Below are positions 18,742-29,961 of a DNA stretch of 64,000 nucleotides, one piece after another; positions within the stretch are counted from its first letter, which is position 1; every line of letters starts with the position of its first letter. This stretch comes from Cherax quadricarinatus (Eukaryota; Arthropoda; Malacostraca; Decapoda; Parastacidae). The stretch is taken from contig NC_091341.1 of the NCBI RefSeq assembly GCF_038502225.1, positions 1,923,626 to 1,987,625 of the forward strand. Reading direction: 5' to 3'. The notes beneath the pieces were generated by a model. It was not told the origin of the DNA. It made no database searches and saw only the letters and a list, made by a program, of their open reading frames with translations. The translations under genes and the position numbers were made by a program.

Positions 18742-19423
18742 TTTTTTTTGCATTTAGTGCCATGACACTACTATTAGAGCTTTTATTCAAACAGTATATT
18801 AAATTAAAAAGATTTAAATTAAAAAAACTTAGCAATTATATTGTAAGTTTAAGTCCTGTAAAAATAAGTACCTGTATAGTTCTTATATTTTTGAGGAAAG
18901 GGAAGAACAACATGGTTTTGCATATGCATCCTATATAATTAGTCCTATAATAAGTAACCTATTATTTATTAGCATTTGAATTATGAAATTTGATATAAAA
19001 AGGTTTTTAAGCAAGAAATTGCTTGTAAAACTCTTTGTATTTTAATGTTTTATTTAACAAATTTAACTTTATACAGAAGAATAAAAAAAGTTCCAATTCT
19101 TTACAGCATTAGTGTAATGGTAATTATTAGGTACTGCATATTTTGAGGTTTAAGTGTCATGTATATTTTGTATAATGTTCAGTCTGCTATATTGGGGATT
19201 GGGGCTAGTCAGATAAGATGTGTACTGGTAATGTTTTGTCTTTATGTTCAGGTCTATAGAGATTTTTTATCTCAATAGTCAGTACTTCACAAGTATCTGT
19301 GAGAGATGCCATCTATGAGAAGCTTGTGGCTGAATTTGTTGATACTGAACTTACAATTATTTAGAAATGGAGGGGCTGCATATCTTTATTCAGATATGGT
19401 ATTTGTCAACCCTTTTGCCTTTT
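18633..19423. other. Probable 3' UTR and downstream flank of the host exon, with T-tract
   Basis: A/T-rich sequence with candidate polyadenylation hexamers (AATAAA near 18674). A run of about 38 nearly pure T lies at 18711-18748. No further coding frame is seen. Confidence 0.4.
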
Positions 19424-22090
19424 TTTTTTTTTTAACACAATGGCCATCTCCGACCAAGGCAGGCTAACCCAAAAGAAAGATAAAAAAAACATTCATTATC
19501 AGTCAACACTTTCACCATCACTCATACATAATCACTGTAGAGGGTCCCAGATATAACAATTTAGATAGTCACTCCAAACTGCCAATATTTCAAACCCCTC
19601 CTTTAAAGTGCAGGTATTGTACTTCCCATTTCCAGAACTCAAGTCCAGCTAACCGGTTTCCCAGAATCCCTTCAGAAAATATTACCCTGCTCACACTCCA
19701 ACAGCTCGTCAGGTTCTAGACACCATTCGTCTCCATTCACTCCTATCTAACACTAACACACACTTGCTGGAAATCCAAGCCCATCGCCCACAAAACCTCC
19801 TTTACTCCCTCCCTCCAACCTTTTTAAGGATGACCCCTACCCCGTCCTCCTTCCCCTACAGATTTCTATGTCCTCCAAGCCATTCTACTTTGTTCCATTC
19901 TCTCTAAACGACCAACCCATCTTAACAACCCTTCTTCAACCCTCTGACTAATACTTTTAGTAACTCCACATCTCTTAATTTCCATACTCCGAATTCTCTG
20001 CATAATATTTACACCACACATTGCCCTTAGACAGGACATCACTGCCTCCTCGCTGCAGTATTTACAACCAAAGCTTCACACCCATATAAGTGTTGGTATC
20101 ACTATACTTTCATACATTCCCTTCTTTGCCTCCATGGATAACATTTTTTGTCTCCACAGATACCTCAACGCACCACATACCTTTTTTCCTCCAATTCTAT
20201 GGTTAACCTCATCCTTCATAAACCCATCCGCTGACAAGTCAACTTCAAAATATCTGAAAACATTCACTTCTTCCACACTCCCTCTCTCCAATGTGATATC
20301 CAATTTTTCTTTATCTAAATCATTTGATGTCCTCATCACCTTGCTCTTCATTCACTTTCACCTTTCTACCTTTACACACCCTCCCAAACTCATCCACTAA
20401 CCTTTGTAATTTTCCTTTAGAATCTCCCAAAAGCACAGTATCATCAGCAAAGAGTAACTGTGTCAACTCCCATTTTGTATTTGATTCCCCATAATTTAAT
20501 CCCACCCCTGTCCCCAACACCCTAGCATTTACTTCTTTTACAACCCCATCTATAAATACATTGTATATTAAACAACCATGGTGACATTACACATCCCTGT
20601 CTAAGACCTATTTACAAGGAAGTAATCTCCTTTCCTACACACCCTAACCTGAGCTTCACTATCCTCATAAAAACTTTTTACAGCATTTAGTAAATTACTA
20701 CCTATTCCATACACTTGCAACATCTGCCACATTGCTCCCCTATCCACTCTATCATACCTTTTCTAAATCTATAAATGCAATGAAAACTTAACTACCTTTA
20801 TCTAAATCCTGTTCAGTGTAAACACTTGCTCTACACATCCCCTACCAATTCTAAAGCCTCCTTGGTCATCTGCAATCCTGCTCTCTGTCTTACCTTTAAT
20901 TCTTAAAATAATAACCCTACCATACACTTTTCCTGGAATACTTAGTAAACTTATTCCCCTATAATTTTTACAATCTCTTGTGTTCCCCCTTCTCTTTATA
21001 TAAAGGAACTATACACGCTCTCTCCCAATCCCTAGGTACCTTCCCCTCTTTCATACATTTATTAAACAAAAATGCCAACCACTCCAACACTATATTCCTC
21101 CCTGCTTTTAACATTTCTGTCTTGATCCCATCAGTTCCAGCTGCCTTACCCCCTTTCATTCTGTAATGCCTCACGCACCTCCCCCACACTCGTATCCTGC
21201 TCTACTTCACTCCTAAGAGATGTTAAACCCCTCCCCCCTGGCCAGTGCATGAAATTACCGCCTCCCTTTCTTCATTGACATTTGAAAGTTCCCGCCAGCT
21301 ACCCAATACCTCCAGCTCCCCATCTACTAACTCCCCTACTCTGTTTTTAACTGACAAACCATTTGTTCCCTAGGCTTTCTTAACTTGTTTATCTCCAAAA
21401 TTTTTTCCTGTTCTCAGCAAAATTTCTTGCAGTGCCTCTCCCACTCTATCATTTGCTCTTCTTTTGCACTATCTCGCCACACTCTTCACCTTTCTTTTAC
21501 TCTCCATATACTCTTCCCTTCTTATATCATGTCTGCTTTGTTCATGTCTCACTTTGTTCAAAACTCCTCATGCACTCGCTCAACATTTCCCAAAATCTCT
21601 CTCTCTCTCCTCTACACTTTTCTCTTCTCCAGGTGCATAAACACTTACTATAACCCACTTTTCACATCCAACCCTTATTTTACTCCACATAATCCTTGAA
21701 TTTATACATTTATATTCCCTTTTTTCCTGCCATAACTTATCCTTCAACATTATTGCCACTTCTTCCTTTGCTCTAACTCTGTTAGAAACCCCGACCTAAT
21801 CCCAATTATTTCTCCCAACCAAAACTCTCCTACCCCTTTCAGCTTTGTTTCACTCAATGCCAGGACATCCAGCTTCTTGTCATTCATAACATCCACAATC
21901 ATTTCTTTCTTATCATTCGCACAACATCCACGTACATTCAAACATCCCACTTGACAGTTTTCTTCTTTTTCTTTTTAGTAAGCTATATGGGAAAAGGGGT
22001 CACTAGCCCATTGCTCCCGGCATTTTAGTCGACTTTTACAACACGCATGGCTTAGGGAGGAAAGATTCTTATTCCACTTCCCCATGGCTG
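19424..22090 (-). mobile_element. RTE-like LINE, nearly full length, decayed, minus strand
   Basis: The 3' tail is at 19424-19500 (plus-strand text AACACAATGGCCATCTCC). The 5' leader ends at 21960-22090 (plus-strand CCATTGCTCCCGGCATTTTA, CACTTCCCCATGG), the same leader as at 37690-37840. Endonuclease and RT remnants lie between. Length is about 2.67 kb. It is split into many frames and inactive. Confidence 0.8.
19975..21955 (-). pseudogene. RTE LINE endonuclease/reverse transcriptase pseudogene
   Basis: From the 5' side: 21750-21950 encodes the start of the endonuclease (MGCLNVRGCCANDKKEMIVD, then KLDVLALSETKLKGVGEF). 20968-21189 has the RT fingers (MKGGKAAGTDGIKTEMLKAG, CIVPLYKEKGE). 20320-20520 holds the active-site box LLFADDTVLLGD and VDEFGRVCKGRKVKVN. 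20076-20351 has VNVFRYFEVDLSADGFMKDE. Each piece sits in a different frame with stops between. Sister copies lie at 37560-40901 and 43639-45018. Confidence 0.8.
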
Positions 22091-22619
22091 TTATAAAAAA
22101 AATTTAAATGTAAATTATTGTTCTTAATACATATTTACAGTGCAGTATTCCCTACAAATTTGTGACACTAAATTCACAGATTTCTATTTGTGATTTGTAA
22201 TTAATGGTCTTCAATTACTAAATTTGATAATTCATATTTGTAATGATATTCATTGTCTTTTGGCTTGATGTATGGCTCATATATTGCAAACCAACCATAG
22301 AATTTTGTTGAAAATGTGCTCACTTGGTTTCCCATAGTTAGTCTTTCTTCTTGTTCATTCCTCCATATTCTTTCTTAGAGTAATATTTGAAGAGATATAA
22401 CCTCTAAAATATTATATGAGCCCAAATTTGTTACAACACTTATTACATCATTTGCTGTTAGTGGTATTCTGAACATAATCCCCCCATGCATTTTGAGGAG
22501 CACTGTATTTAAAAGTAAATATTAAAAAAATAAAAATAAATTTAAAAAAAAAAAATAGCAAAATGTAACAGTACTAGAAGGTACTAGCTAGCAAGCTTGG
22601 CTATCCTAGTTGTCCTTTT
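22091..22619. other. AT-rich non-coding DNA
   Basis: No gene or repeat boundary recognised; A-rich tracts near 22520-22560. Confidence 0.45.
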
Positions 22620-22805
22620 AGAAGTGCATCCCATCCCCCTCAGGCAAGGTATCTTGATGCAAGGGAGTTGCTGATGATCAAAGAAATTGAACCTAGCCTC
22701 ACTTGGATTAAACATGGTTACCTCCAATTCCTTCTGGCACTGTATGACCTCTTTGGGTTTAATGTTTGTTAATGAATGTAATAATAACAGTAATAATAAT
22801 TTGAA
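22620..22805 (+). mobile_element. I-LINE-derived short retroelement (degraded)
   Basis: The order CCCTCAGGCAAGGTATCTTG, AATTGAACCTAGCC, then GCACTGTATGACC and GGGTTTAATG, ending in AATAATAA repeats, is that of the short elements at 32265-32415 and 45236-45372. Its 5' part resembles the 5' end of the full-length I-LINE (33109-33200) and its 3' part the I-LINE 3' end. Confidence 0.55.
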
Positions 22806-22809
22806 TCAA

Positions 22810-23770
22810 CAAACTGTAACATCACCACCCATCCTGCAAAGTGCAGGTACTGTACTTTGCTTCCCACTTCAGAACTAAAACCCATCTAACCAGTTTGCCT
22901 GAATCATTTGTAGCTATTACATTAAATTCTCAGGGGCTGTTATAATTGCTCTTTGCTGATGACAGTGCTTTTAAAGCAGTTTGAAAGAGAAGTTGCAAAG
23001 CATGGTGGAGGAGTTTGCAAGGGTGTTGAAAGGAAGTTGAAAGCACACTTAGAAAATAGAAAGATGATAAGAGGAAGAAAACATCTAGGCAGTGAGACAT
23101 TGGATGTCATATTGAAGGCAAAAGGATGAAAAAGCAAATGTATTTATATATCTGGGAGTGGATGGATGTATGAAAGACAAGGCAAATCACAAAATAGATA
23201 TGAGAAAAAAAAGTTTAGGAGTCTGTAGAAAGAAAAAACTTAAAAGTTGATTCAAAAAGAGGTAAAGTGGTGCTAACACTTTTAAGTGGGTGTGAGGTAT
23301 GGTCTTTGAATGTTGTAGTGAGGAGGTTGAAGGCAGTGGAGATGTCATATTTGAGATCACTGTGAAGTGTGAAAATTATGCAGGGAATAAGTGAATAAAT
23401 TAGAAAATGCTGTGGTACAGTAGTGTAAAATGTATAAGCCAGAGAACAAAGGAGGGGTTGTTGAGATGGTCTGATAATATTCTGTAAGAAAGGATAGAGT
23501 GAGATAGTTTTAAATGGTAAGGGCTTGAGCATCCAGTAGGCAGGTGTGTAGGAATCTTTTGGGATGTGACATGTTGTTGGAGTGTAAGTATAGTAACTTC
23601 ACGATCAAAAAGCTTAGCTGGACTAGCCCTGGAGGTAGGAAGTATAGTGCATACACTCTGAATGATAAGTGAGTCATTTGAACAGTGATTTTCACATACT
23701 TATGGAAAGACCGAAAGAGAATGAATGATGGTGAATATGTTTAATCTTTAGTTTATCTTGCCTAAGCAGG
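22810..23770. mobile_element. Rearranged RTE LINE fragments in opposite orientations
   Basis: 22810-22927 is RTE 3' UTR on the minus strand (plus-strand GTGCAGGTACTGTACTTTGC, CCAGTTTGCCTGAATC). 22935-23770 is on the plus strand and holds decayed RT C-terminal sequence (nucleotide text TTGCTCTTTGCTGATGACAG at 22948, i.e. the FADD box region) running on to a plus-strand 3' UTR. The two 3' halves are joined tail-to-head by an inversion or a second insertion. Confidence 0.6.
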
Positions 23771-24568
23771 AAAAATTCAGTTTTAAAAAAATTAGCACCT
23801 AATATGAGAGGATGGATTAGCATATGCAATCACAGATCAGCATTCATGAGCATAAAGCAAAACTCAGGAATATAAAGTTTACAACTGCAGAACTCAGATA
23901 CTGATGGAGTACACTAAAATGTCTTGAAATGTTTAATATTTTAAGTTAACAAATTCTCCAGTCAAACATATTACATTTGGTATCAATGTATTACTGAAAA
24001 GAATTATACATGCAGAAGTCCACCCATCACCCTATTTTATCTACTAATACACAGTATTAGAAACTGCTGTCATTGTGCCCTATATTTATGTACCCAGTTA
24101 TTTTTTTTTTTAAAGTATTGCCTATTACCAAACCTTTTTTTTTTTGCATACAATTCAATTAGGACCTAGTATTTGCTGCAGGGACATCTGATATAGGTGA
24201 AATAAAATATAAGTGCCTCACCATATGAGTGTAACTAGTGGAACTGAAGGTAAAAGGAATGGCAGGTAGAGAGCTTGAGAATCCAGACTTTTGAAGAGGG
24301 AGCTTCAAGGGGTTTAGAGAATTCCTAAACACAGGAAAGTCAGTGGATGAGATGGGGTACCTTCGTGTCCAGAAAATACGGAAACAGCCAAGACAAAGGG
24401 AGTCCTTGGTTCAGCCCTAGTGGCAAAAATGAGAAAGCATAAGTTTGAAAAACTACAGAAAGTGAAGATGACGAGAACAGAGAAGCAAGCAATTTAGCCA
24501 TAAATGAATATGCTATGGTGAGGAGAAAGGCTGAGTGACAATTTGAGAATGGCAGCAGAGGACAAATC
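23771..24568. other. Non-coding DNA, nothing recognised
   Basis: No repeat terminus, splice-bounded conserved frame or RNA gene is visible. Confidence 0.45.
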
Positions 24569-24572
24569 TTAA

Positions 24573-26030
24573 TCCCTAAATGGTCCAAACGTATATATAC
24601 GTTCTCTCGCCTAGCGCCCCGAATATTTTGAAAAAAATAAAGAGCACATTTTTTTGTGTTATAGGATTAAAAAAAATTAGGGTCAGTACTTACTGAGATA
24701 TGAAGCTGCCACTTGGTGATCACCTGACAGCAACATGGAGTGCTGCTGCTTGTAGAAATTCTACATATTTACCATTTTTCCATTTTTTTAATTTTCCTGG
24801 TTTTTATGATATGATAATTGTTTTATAGTAAATCTTTTGATTTCAATGCCAATTGTTGTTTATACACCAATATTATGTACAAAATTATCATACTGTTATA
24901 AACACACATGTACACACTGATGTGTGATTTTGTGCACCTGGCTGGATCACATTATATTATCTACAACTATATACAAGTATTTACATGTCCCACTTATGTT
25001 TCTAGAATTCCACGATTGTATGATACTCCATGAAGCATGGATTCATACAGAGTGCCACTCCACACTAGTAACACATGAATCGTGTGTCCTTCCACTGTTG
25101 GGGTCATTTTGTGGTGGTAGCACACACAATTCTTCTTCTTTGGGGTAGTTGGTATTGGTACCAGGTAGTGACAGTTAGGGATGATTCAGTCTGGTACTTC
25201 CCCCACTGGTTGTGGTTGTGGGACAATTTGCTGTTGAGGGACAGGTACAGGTGTGGTACCATACTTTTTTGCTATCTGTTTTACAACATTCAGGGAGGAT
25301 TCTGCAAAATGTTGTCGTTTTCCAGTCTTTATTTCATACATATTGAATGCATTGGGTACTGCAATGTGTACAAGGTGGAAAAACAGTTTTATATACCACT
25401 TGCGACTCCTACACACACAGTCAACGAACCCTATCATGTCACACTTGTCAACTAGTTGCATATTGTTTGTATAGTCCATGACAGCAGCTGGCTTGACAAT
25501 ACGTTCATTGGTGTCCTGGTTCACTTTGTACCATCTCTTTTCTGTGGATGGTTGACAGCACTGTCACGTTCCGTTTGTCATGCCACGTCAGTACCATGAT
25601 GTCATTGGCATGAAATGCTTGCACTGCACTTTCAACACTGCCTCTACTGAACCTTGGCATATGTTTTATATTCCTTCTCACTGTTCCACATATATCAGTA
25701 TTGTTCACACATAGGAAATCAGCGAGCATAGGGCTTGTATACCAATTGTCTGTGTACAATGTATGGCCCTTGCCAAGGTATGGTTCCATCATCCTGTGAA
25801 CAACAACAGAAATGCCCAACATCCGTCTGTCATCATCGAGTGTGTTTCTCCCGGTGTATGCAGTGACATCCAACACAAGACCACTCTCACAATTACACAT
25901 AGCAAAAAGTTTTATACCAAAGCGATTATGTTTGCTCGGTATATATTGCTTGAATGACAGGTGTCCCTTGAACAGAATCAAGAACTCATCAACAATGACG
26001 TTCTTGAAGGGATAAAAGTGATGTGGTCAA
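24573..26030 (-). mobile_element. piggyBac transposon, 3' half, minus strand
   Basis: The 3' terminus TCCCTAAATGGTCCAAACG abuts a TTAA at 24569-24572. The transposase C-terminal two thirds follow on the minus strand. The 5' third and the 5' terminus are missing at about 26030. The terminus matches the 420-bp MITE at 9183-9602, and the 3' UTR matches the deletion derivative at 11427-12351, so this is the likely autonomous relative of the TTAA elements in the window. Confidence 0.8.
25002..26026 (-). pseudogene. piggyBac transposase pseudogene (DDE domain and C-terminal zinc domain)
   Basis: Encoded a cut-and-paste DDE transposase of the piggyBac family. Visible in order: NVIVDEFLILFKGHLSFKQY (first Asp), LYTDNWYTSPMLADF (second Asp), VLTWHDKRNVTVLST (third Asp), then DYTNNMQLVDKCDM with KWYIKLFFHLVHIAVPNAFN. 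It ends in a cysteine-rich domain (MCY-stop-CGVALCMNPCF, then YHT) with stop at 25002-25004. The three catalytic Asp positions are kept. Damage: loss of the N-terminal third, a frameshift near 25515 between the two long frames, and an in-frame TAG inside the zinc domain. Non-functional as it stands. Confidence 0.85.
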
Positions 26031-26105
26031 ATCATATCTACTTTTAAATTAATCTAGTGCATAAAGTAAATTTGCATAGAATAAACCCACTAACATGTAA
26101 CATAC

Positions 26106-26185
26106 AGTAGGGCCTCACTTATACGGCAGGTTAGGTTCCAGGCCACCACCATAAAGTGGAACGCCCTTTTTTTTTCTACTTATAA
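26106..26185. mobile_element. Fragment of a TA-type MITE (CAGTAGGGCCTCACTTATACGG)
   Basis: It begins with a mariner-like terminus at 26107 (CAGTAGGGCCTCACTTATAC), then GGCAGGTTAGGTTCCAGGCC. A related right end (GCGGGGCCATACTGTA) is at 32191-32206. Only one end is present here. Confidence 0.5.
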
Positions 26186-26282
26186 ATGCATATAAATACA
26201 GTGGAACCTTGACTTGGGAGTGTCCCACCATATGAGTTTTTTTGAGATACGAGCTGTCCCTGGGTCGATTTTTTGCTCTGTG

Positions 26283-26560
26283 TTACAAGCCAACATTTGA
26301 GTTACGAGCCAGCTCCCCCCACTCCCCCCTCAACCCAAAACCTGGACAACTCACTTGTTTATCTATGATTTCATGCTTTAATTCCATGGAAATGATTCTC
26401 CTCTTCTTCTCAGCACTGTCCTTTACACTTACTTTCTTAGGACCCATGCTTAGAAAAATGAAATTTGGCCAAATGACTGTCAAATATGTAAGCAAAGCAT
26501 GAGAGAACTGCTCCCACAGCGAAGTAAACAGTGCAGAGTTGGCGGCGTTCATTATAATAA
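26283..26560 (-). pseudogene. Tigger (family 2) N-terminal remnant, inverted copy
   Basis: On the minus strand the leader TTTGGCCAAATTTC precedes MGPKKVSVKDSAEKKRRIIS and MELKHEIIDKQ, then coding sequence ends. It is the mirror of the plus-strand copy at 27985. The psq-type HTH starts but is cut. Confidence 0.65.
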
Positions 26561-26565
26561 TTATT

Positions 26566-26714
26566 ATTATTAGTGTTATTAATTTAGGTAACTAAAGCAC
26601 AGATCCAATTCTCTAGATCAAGAGCCCCTCACCAGCGTCAAGGTTCCTTGACGCTAATGAGGGGCTCTTGATCTAGGGAATTGGATCTGTCCTCTAGTTC
26701 CCTAAATTAATAAT
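26566..26714. repeat. Near-perfect 149-nt palindrome built on an I-LINE-derived short element
   Basis: The left arm (TAGATCAAGAGCCCCTCACC, then GCGTCAAGG) is followed almost without loop by its complement (CCTTGACGCTAATGAGGGGC, then TCTTGATCTAGGG). Pairing extends outwards through GGATCTG to TTAATTTAGG/CCTAAATTAA, giving arms of about 70 nt with few mismatches. The arm sequence is the 5' part of the I-LINE-derived short element (compare 45260-45300). Tigger F is inserted at its right edge. Confidence 0.85.
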
Positions 26715-26715
26715 A

Positions 26716-27776
26716 CAGTGGACCCCCCGTTTGCAATATTAATCCGTTCCTGAGAGCTTATCGAAAAGCGAATCAATTTTCTCCATAAGAAATAATGGAA
26801 ATCAAATTAACCTATGCAAGACACACACAAGTATGAAAAAAAAAAATTTACCACATGAAATATTAAGTTTAATGCACACAAACTGAAGAAGACATGCACA
26901 GTTTGTAGTACTCTACTAACAATAGAATACATGACACTTACCTTTAATGAAGATCTGGTGATGATTGATGGGATGGGAGGAGGGGAGAGTGTCGAACTTA
27001 TTGTTTAGAAGGGGAATCCCTTCCATTAGGACTTTTTGGTCCGAACTGGCAGCCTCACTATAACTAATCACACTATGTATGCCACTACGATTCTTAAATC
27101 TTTCAAACCAACCTTTGCTGGCATTAAATTCACTCACATCACCACTAGTTGCAGGCAATTTCTTTACCAAATTGTCATGCAACTGCCTAGCCTTTTCACA
27201 AATGATCGCTTGAGAGATGCTATCTCCTGCTATCTGTTTTTCATTTATCCACACCAATAACAGTCTCTCAACATCATCTAACACTTGCAGTTGCTGTTTC
27301 GTAATCACAGTTGCACCTTTTGCAACAACAGCTTCCTTGATTTCCGTTTTCCTGGTCACTATAGTAGCGATTGTTGATTGGGGTTTTGTATACAACCTGG
27401 CCAGCTCCAACACACGCACTCCACTTTCGTACTTTGCAGTTATCTCTTTCTTCATTTCAATAGTCATTAGCACCCTTTTTCTCGAAGGGTTGGCACTAGA
27501 AGCTTTCTTGGGGCCCATGGTGACTTATTTTGCAGAAACAAGCACCAAAAACACTGATAATATAGAATGTACCAAATGTATCCTTAGATGCGAGCACACT
27601 GGCTGGCTTGTAAACACTGGCACACACGGGGCAGTTCAGGCCACACATGGACACGTCTCGGATGAATTGCGTGTACCGGGTTTTTTAACGAGAACCGAGG
27701 CAAAATTTTTGCGTTAAAATGTATCGAATACCGGATTCATCGAATACCGATGCCATCGCAAACTGGGGGTCCACTG
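26716..27776 (-). mobile_element. Tigger copy F, 1061 bp, DDE domain deleted
   Basis: The ends are CAGTGGACCCCCCGTTTGC and GCAAACTGGGGGTCCACTG, TA on both sides. The coding strand is minus. The leader, N-terminal coding region and 3' end are present, but the catalytic region is lost in one deletion. The reverse complement of AATAAAGGTAAGT, with AATAAA changed to TTAAAG, is at 26938-26950. Confidence 0.9.
26916..27518 (-). CDS. Intact Tigger ORF with DNA-binding domains only (200 aa)
   Basis: Starts at the standard Tigger ATG (27518). Residues 1-60 contain the basic N-terminus and a psq-type HTH (MKKEITAKYESGVRVLELAR, LYTKPQSTIATI). Residues 60-150 hold the CENP-B-type HTH (VERLLLVWINEKQIAGDSIS, QAIICEKARQLHDNLVKKLP, then GWFERFKNRSGIHSVI). 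After SSDQK the DDE domain is missing and the frame passes straight to the C-terminal VLMEG motif, where one lost base extends it by about 30 residues to a stop at 26916-26918. No stop or frameshift lies within the DNA-binding part. If expressed it could bind Tigger ends without cutting them; expression is unknown. Confidence 0.65.
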   Translation of the reverse strand: MGPKKASSANPSRKRVLMTIEMKKEITAKYESGVRVLELARLYTKPQSTIATIVTRKTEIKEAVVAKGATVITKQQLQVLDDVERLLLVWINEKQIAGDSISQAIICEKARQLHDNLVKKLPATSGDVSEFNASKGWFERFKNRSGIHSVISYSEAASSDQKVLMEGIPLLNNKFDTLPSSHPINHHQIFIKGKCHVFYC

Positions 27777-27839
27777 TAATTATAATAATGAAGTTTCAAT
27801 TCCCTAAATTAATAATAATAACATATAATACGTACGTAA

Positions 27840-28060
27840 TAATAATTCAGAATGCTGCCGCTAGTTGGCACAGCTGATGCCCAAACATCCGGTAAGCAGT
27901 CCACGTTTACATCGCTGTAGGAGCAGTTTTCTCGTGCTTGTTTGCATTTTTACAGTCATTTGGCCAAATTTCTTTTTTCTAACCATGGGTCCTAAGAAAA
28001 TGAGTGCAAAGAACAGTGCTGAGAAGAAAAAGACGATTTCCATGGACTTAACCAGGCAAT
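27840..28060 (+). pseudogene. Tigger (family 2) N-terminal remnant, direct copy in element G
   Basis: The leader with TTTGGCCAAATTTC is followed by ATG at 27985: MGPKKMSAKNSAEKKKTISM, then DLTRQ and divergence into non-transposase text. The remaining coding region is deleted. The sequence 28070-28500 up to the right end is non-coding. Confidence 0.65.
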
Positions 28061-28506
28061 ACATCATATGCCACACCCTCAACATCTCCCACCCTCAGCA
28101 TCCCTCACCCTCAAACCTCCCCCACCATCTCTGCTCCAAGTGTGTAAGTACATATAGACAGTTTTTATACAAAATTTCTTATTTATAAATACATTGTTTC
28201 AGCGTTTTCCTTAAAAAATTAGTGATCTACTGCAGTTAGCTCAAAAATACTTTGTTTTCTCTTACAGTAAGAGCATGGGAAGATACTAAAGTCAGATTGG
28301 GACAGGAACTGGCAGACACTTCCACCGCTGCCTCTGCCACCGTATTGTGGCCTATTTTATTCATGCTTTTGTGTTAATTATATTATTTACTATGTCATAT
28401 TAGAGGAATTTTGATAGATAAGCCGTACAGTTGATAATAGCATCATATTCAAGTATTTTTTTCTTGTCTCCAGAGTGCAGGAACAGATTAATGGCTTTTC
28501 AATTAA

Positions 28507-29570
28507 CCCTGATGTTGACAGGCTCTTTCCCAAACTTGTTCTCAGGGTTGAAAATTTAAAAAAAAAAAAAAAAAAATGAAATGACAGAGAATCTTTTCCC
28601 AATCATAATGACACCAAAAGTATGAAATTTGATGGAAAACTTATGGAATTATGCTCTTGCGAAGTTAGCGGTCTCAATGATGTTTACGCATCGGTGATTT
28701 CACCCACTTTGAGCCCTATTTTCGGCTAATTCCAATGTACTAGTCGACAAAAATCATAACTATTTCACTAGAACTCCATTTTTTATTTCTGTTGAATGAG
28801 TACAAGAAACCACCCATTTACCGATTTCAACTATCCAATAAGGTGGTCAGAAATTGGCAATTTTGCCAGTTTCACAGAAATTTCAAAAGATGCCAATTTC
28901 CAAATAGGGTCCAGAATAAACAAGACGGACATTCCTGGCACTACAATAAAAAAATTTCCGGTCATTAGTCATGTCCCCAGGCCTCTCTTGCATTTCTTTT
29001 GCTTTCCACTTTGAATTTTTATTCTCAAAAAAATAGAAGATTTACTGTTATGCAGATTACTGCATTAGTGTAGAAATGGTATAAATAATATCATCACACT
29101 TGTGAAAGAATATTAGACTCACCAGTTGACATGTATTGGACACGTGGCATGATTTGTTTACTTTTGAACTGTGGCAAAAATCGAACATTTCTGCTACTTT
29201 GAGCTCAATTTCAAGGTACTTTTCATTGTGAAGCCAGTCAAAATCATCTCAATTTCTGTAATATGTCTTCCATTCTATAAAATGAGACCAAGAATACAAC
29301 CATAAATACAACCATAAGTAGCATACAAAAATACACTGTAAAGTCACTGTTTTAAAGCAAAAACACAGTTGGAGTTTTTTTTTTCCTCATGCACTGTGTG
29401 CTGGAGGATTTTTTTTAATACTGTGCACACTGACCACATAGACCCATTCTTTCATATGTAGGCCTACCAGCTTTCGCTAGATTTGAAGGCACTAGAATTT
29501 ATGCGTACTAGTACAGCACCAACCCTGGCGTGCAAGCCATACTAGTACAGCACCAACCCTGAAAGGGTTA
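28507..29570 (+). mobile_element. piggyBac-type TTAA element in Tigger G
   Basis: TTAA at 28503-28506 and 29571-29574. The ends are CCCTGATGTTGACAGG and ACCAACCCTGAAAGGG. 1064 bp, non-coding, same internal landmarks as the copies at 14895, 48178 and 50496. Its removal joins GGCTTTTCAATTAA to TTTAAGCG, restoring the Tigger 3' end. Confidence 0.85.
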
Positions 29571-29961
29571 ATTTAAGCGAGGAAAGTTAATTTGATATAT
29601 GAGTAAATTGAGTTATAAGCTAGGTCACGGAACGGATTAAACTCTCTAGTCAAGGTTCCACTGTACTACATAACAAGTTTACACTAATATATACTATGTT
29701 AGCAATAGAACTAGGCATTAAAAAACAATAAAAAAGTAAAATACACATATACAGTGGACCCCCCGGATTAAGAAGTCATCGGAATGAGTATTATTCGGGA
29801 TAAGTAACGTTTTTGCATCAAAATATTGGCTTGGTGAACATCATTGAACTCAGTATAAATCATTCGTGTCTACGTACAGCCAGTGTGGACGATCCCACAC
29901 GTTCATACGATACATTTTGTATTCACTGTTTTTAGTGCTTGTAACTGCTAAATAAGCCACC

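Larger units (their letters stand above)
26199..29663 (+). mobile_element. Tigger copy G (second Tigger family) with inverted duplication and nested elements
   Basis: The left end CAGTGGAACCTTGACTTGGG follows TA (26197-26198). The right end CTAGTCAAGGTTCCACTG is followed by TA (29664-29665). It differs from Tiggers A-F in termini and N-terminus (MGPKK-S-K-SAEKK). The interior carries the N-terminal region twice, inverted: minus strand at about 26350-26560 and plus strand at about 27840-28060. It holds Tigger F (26716-27776) and a piggyBac-type element (28507-29570). The catalytic domain is missing. Confidence 0.7.
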
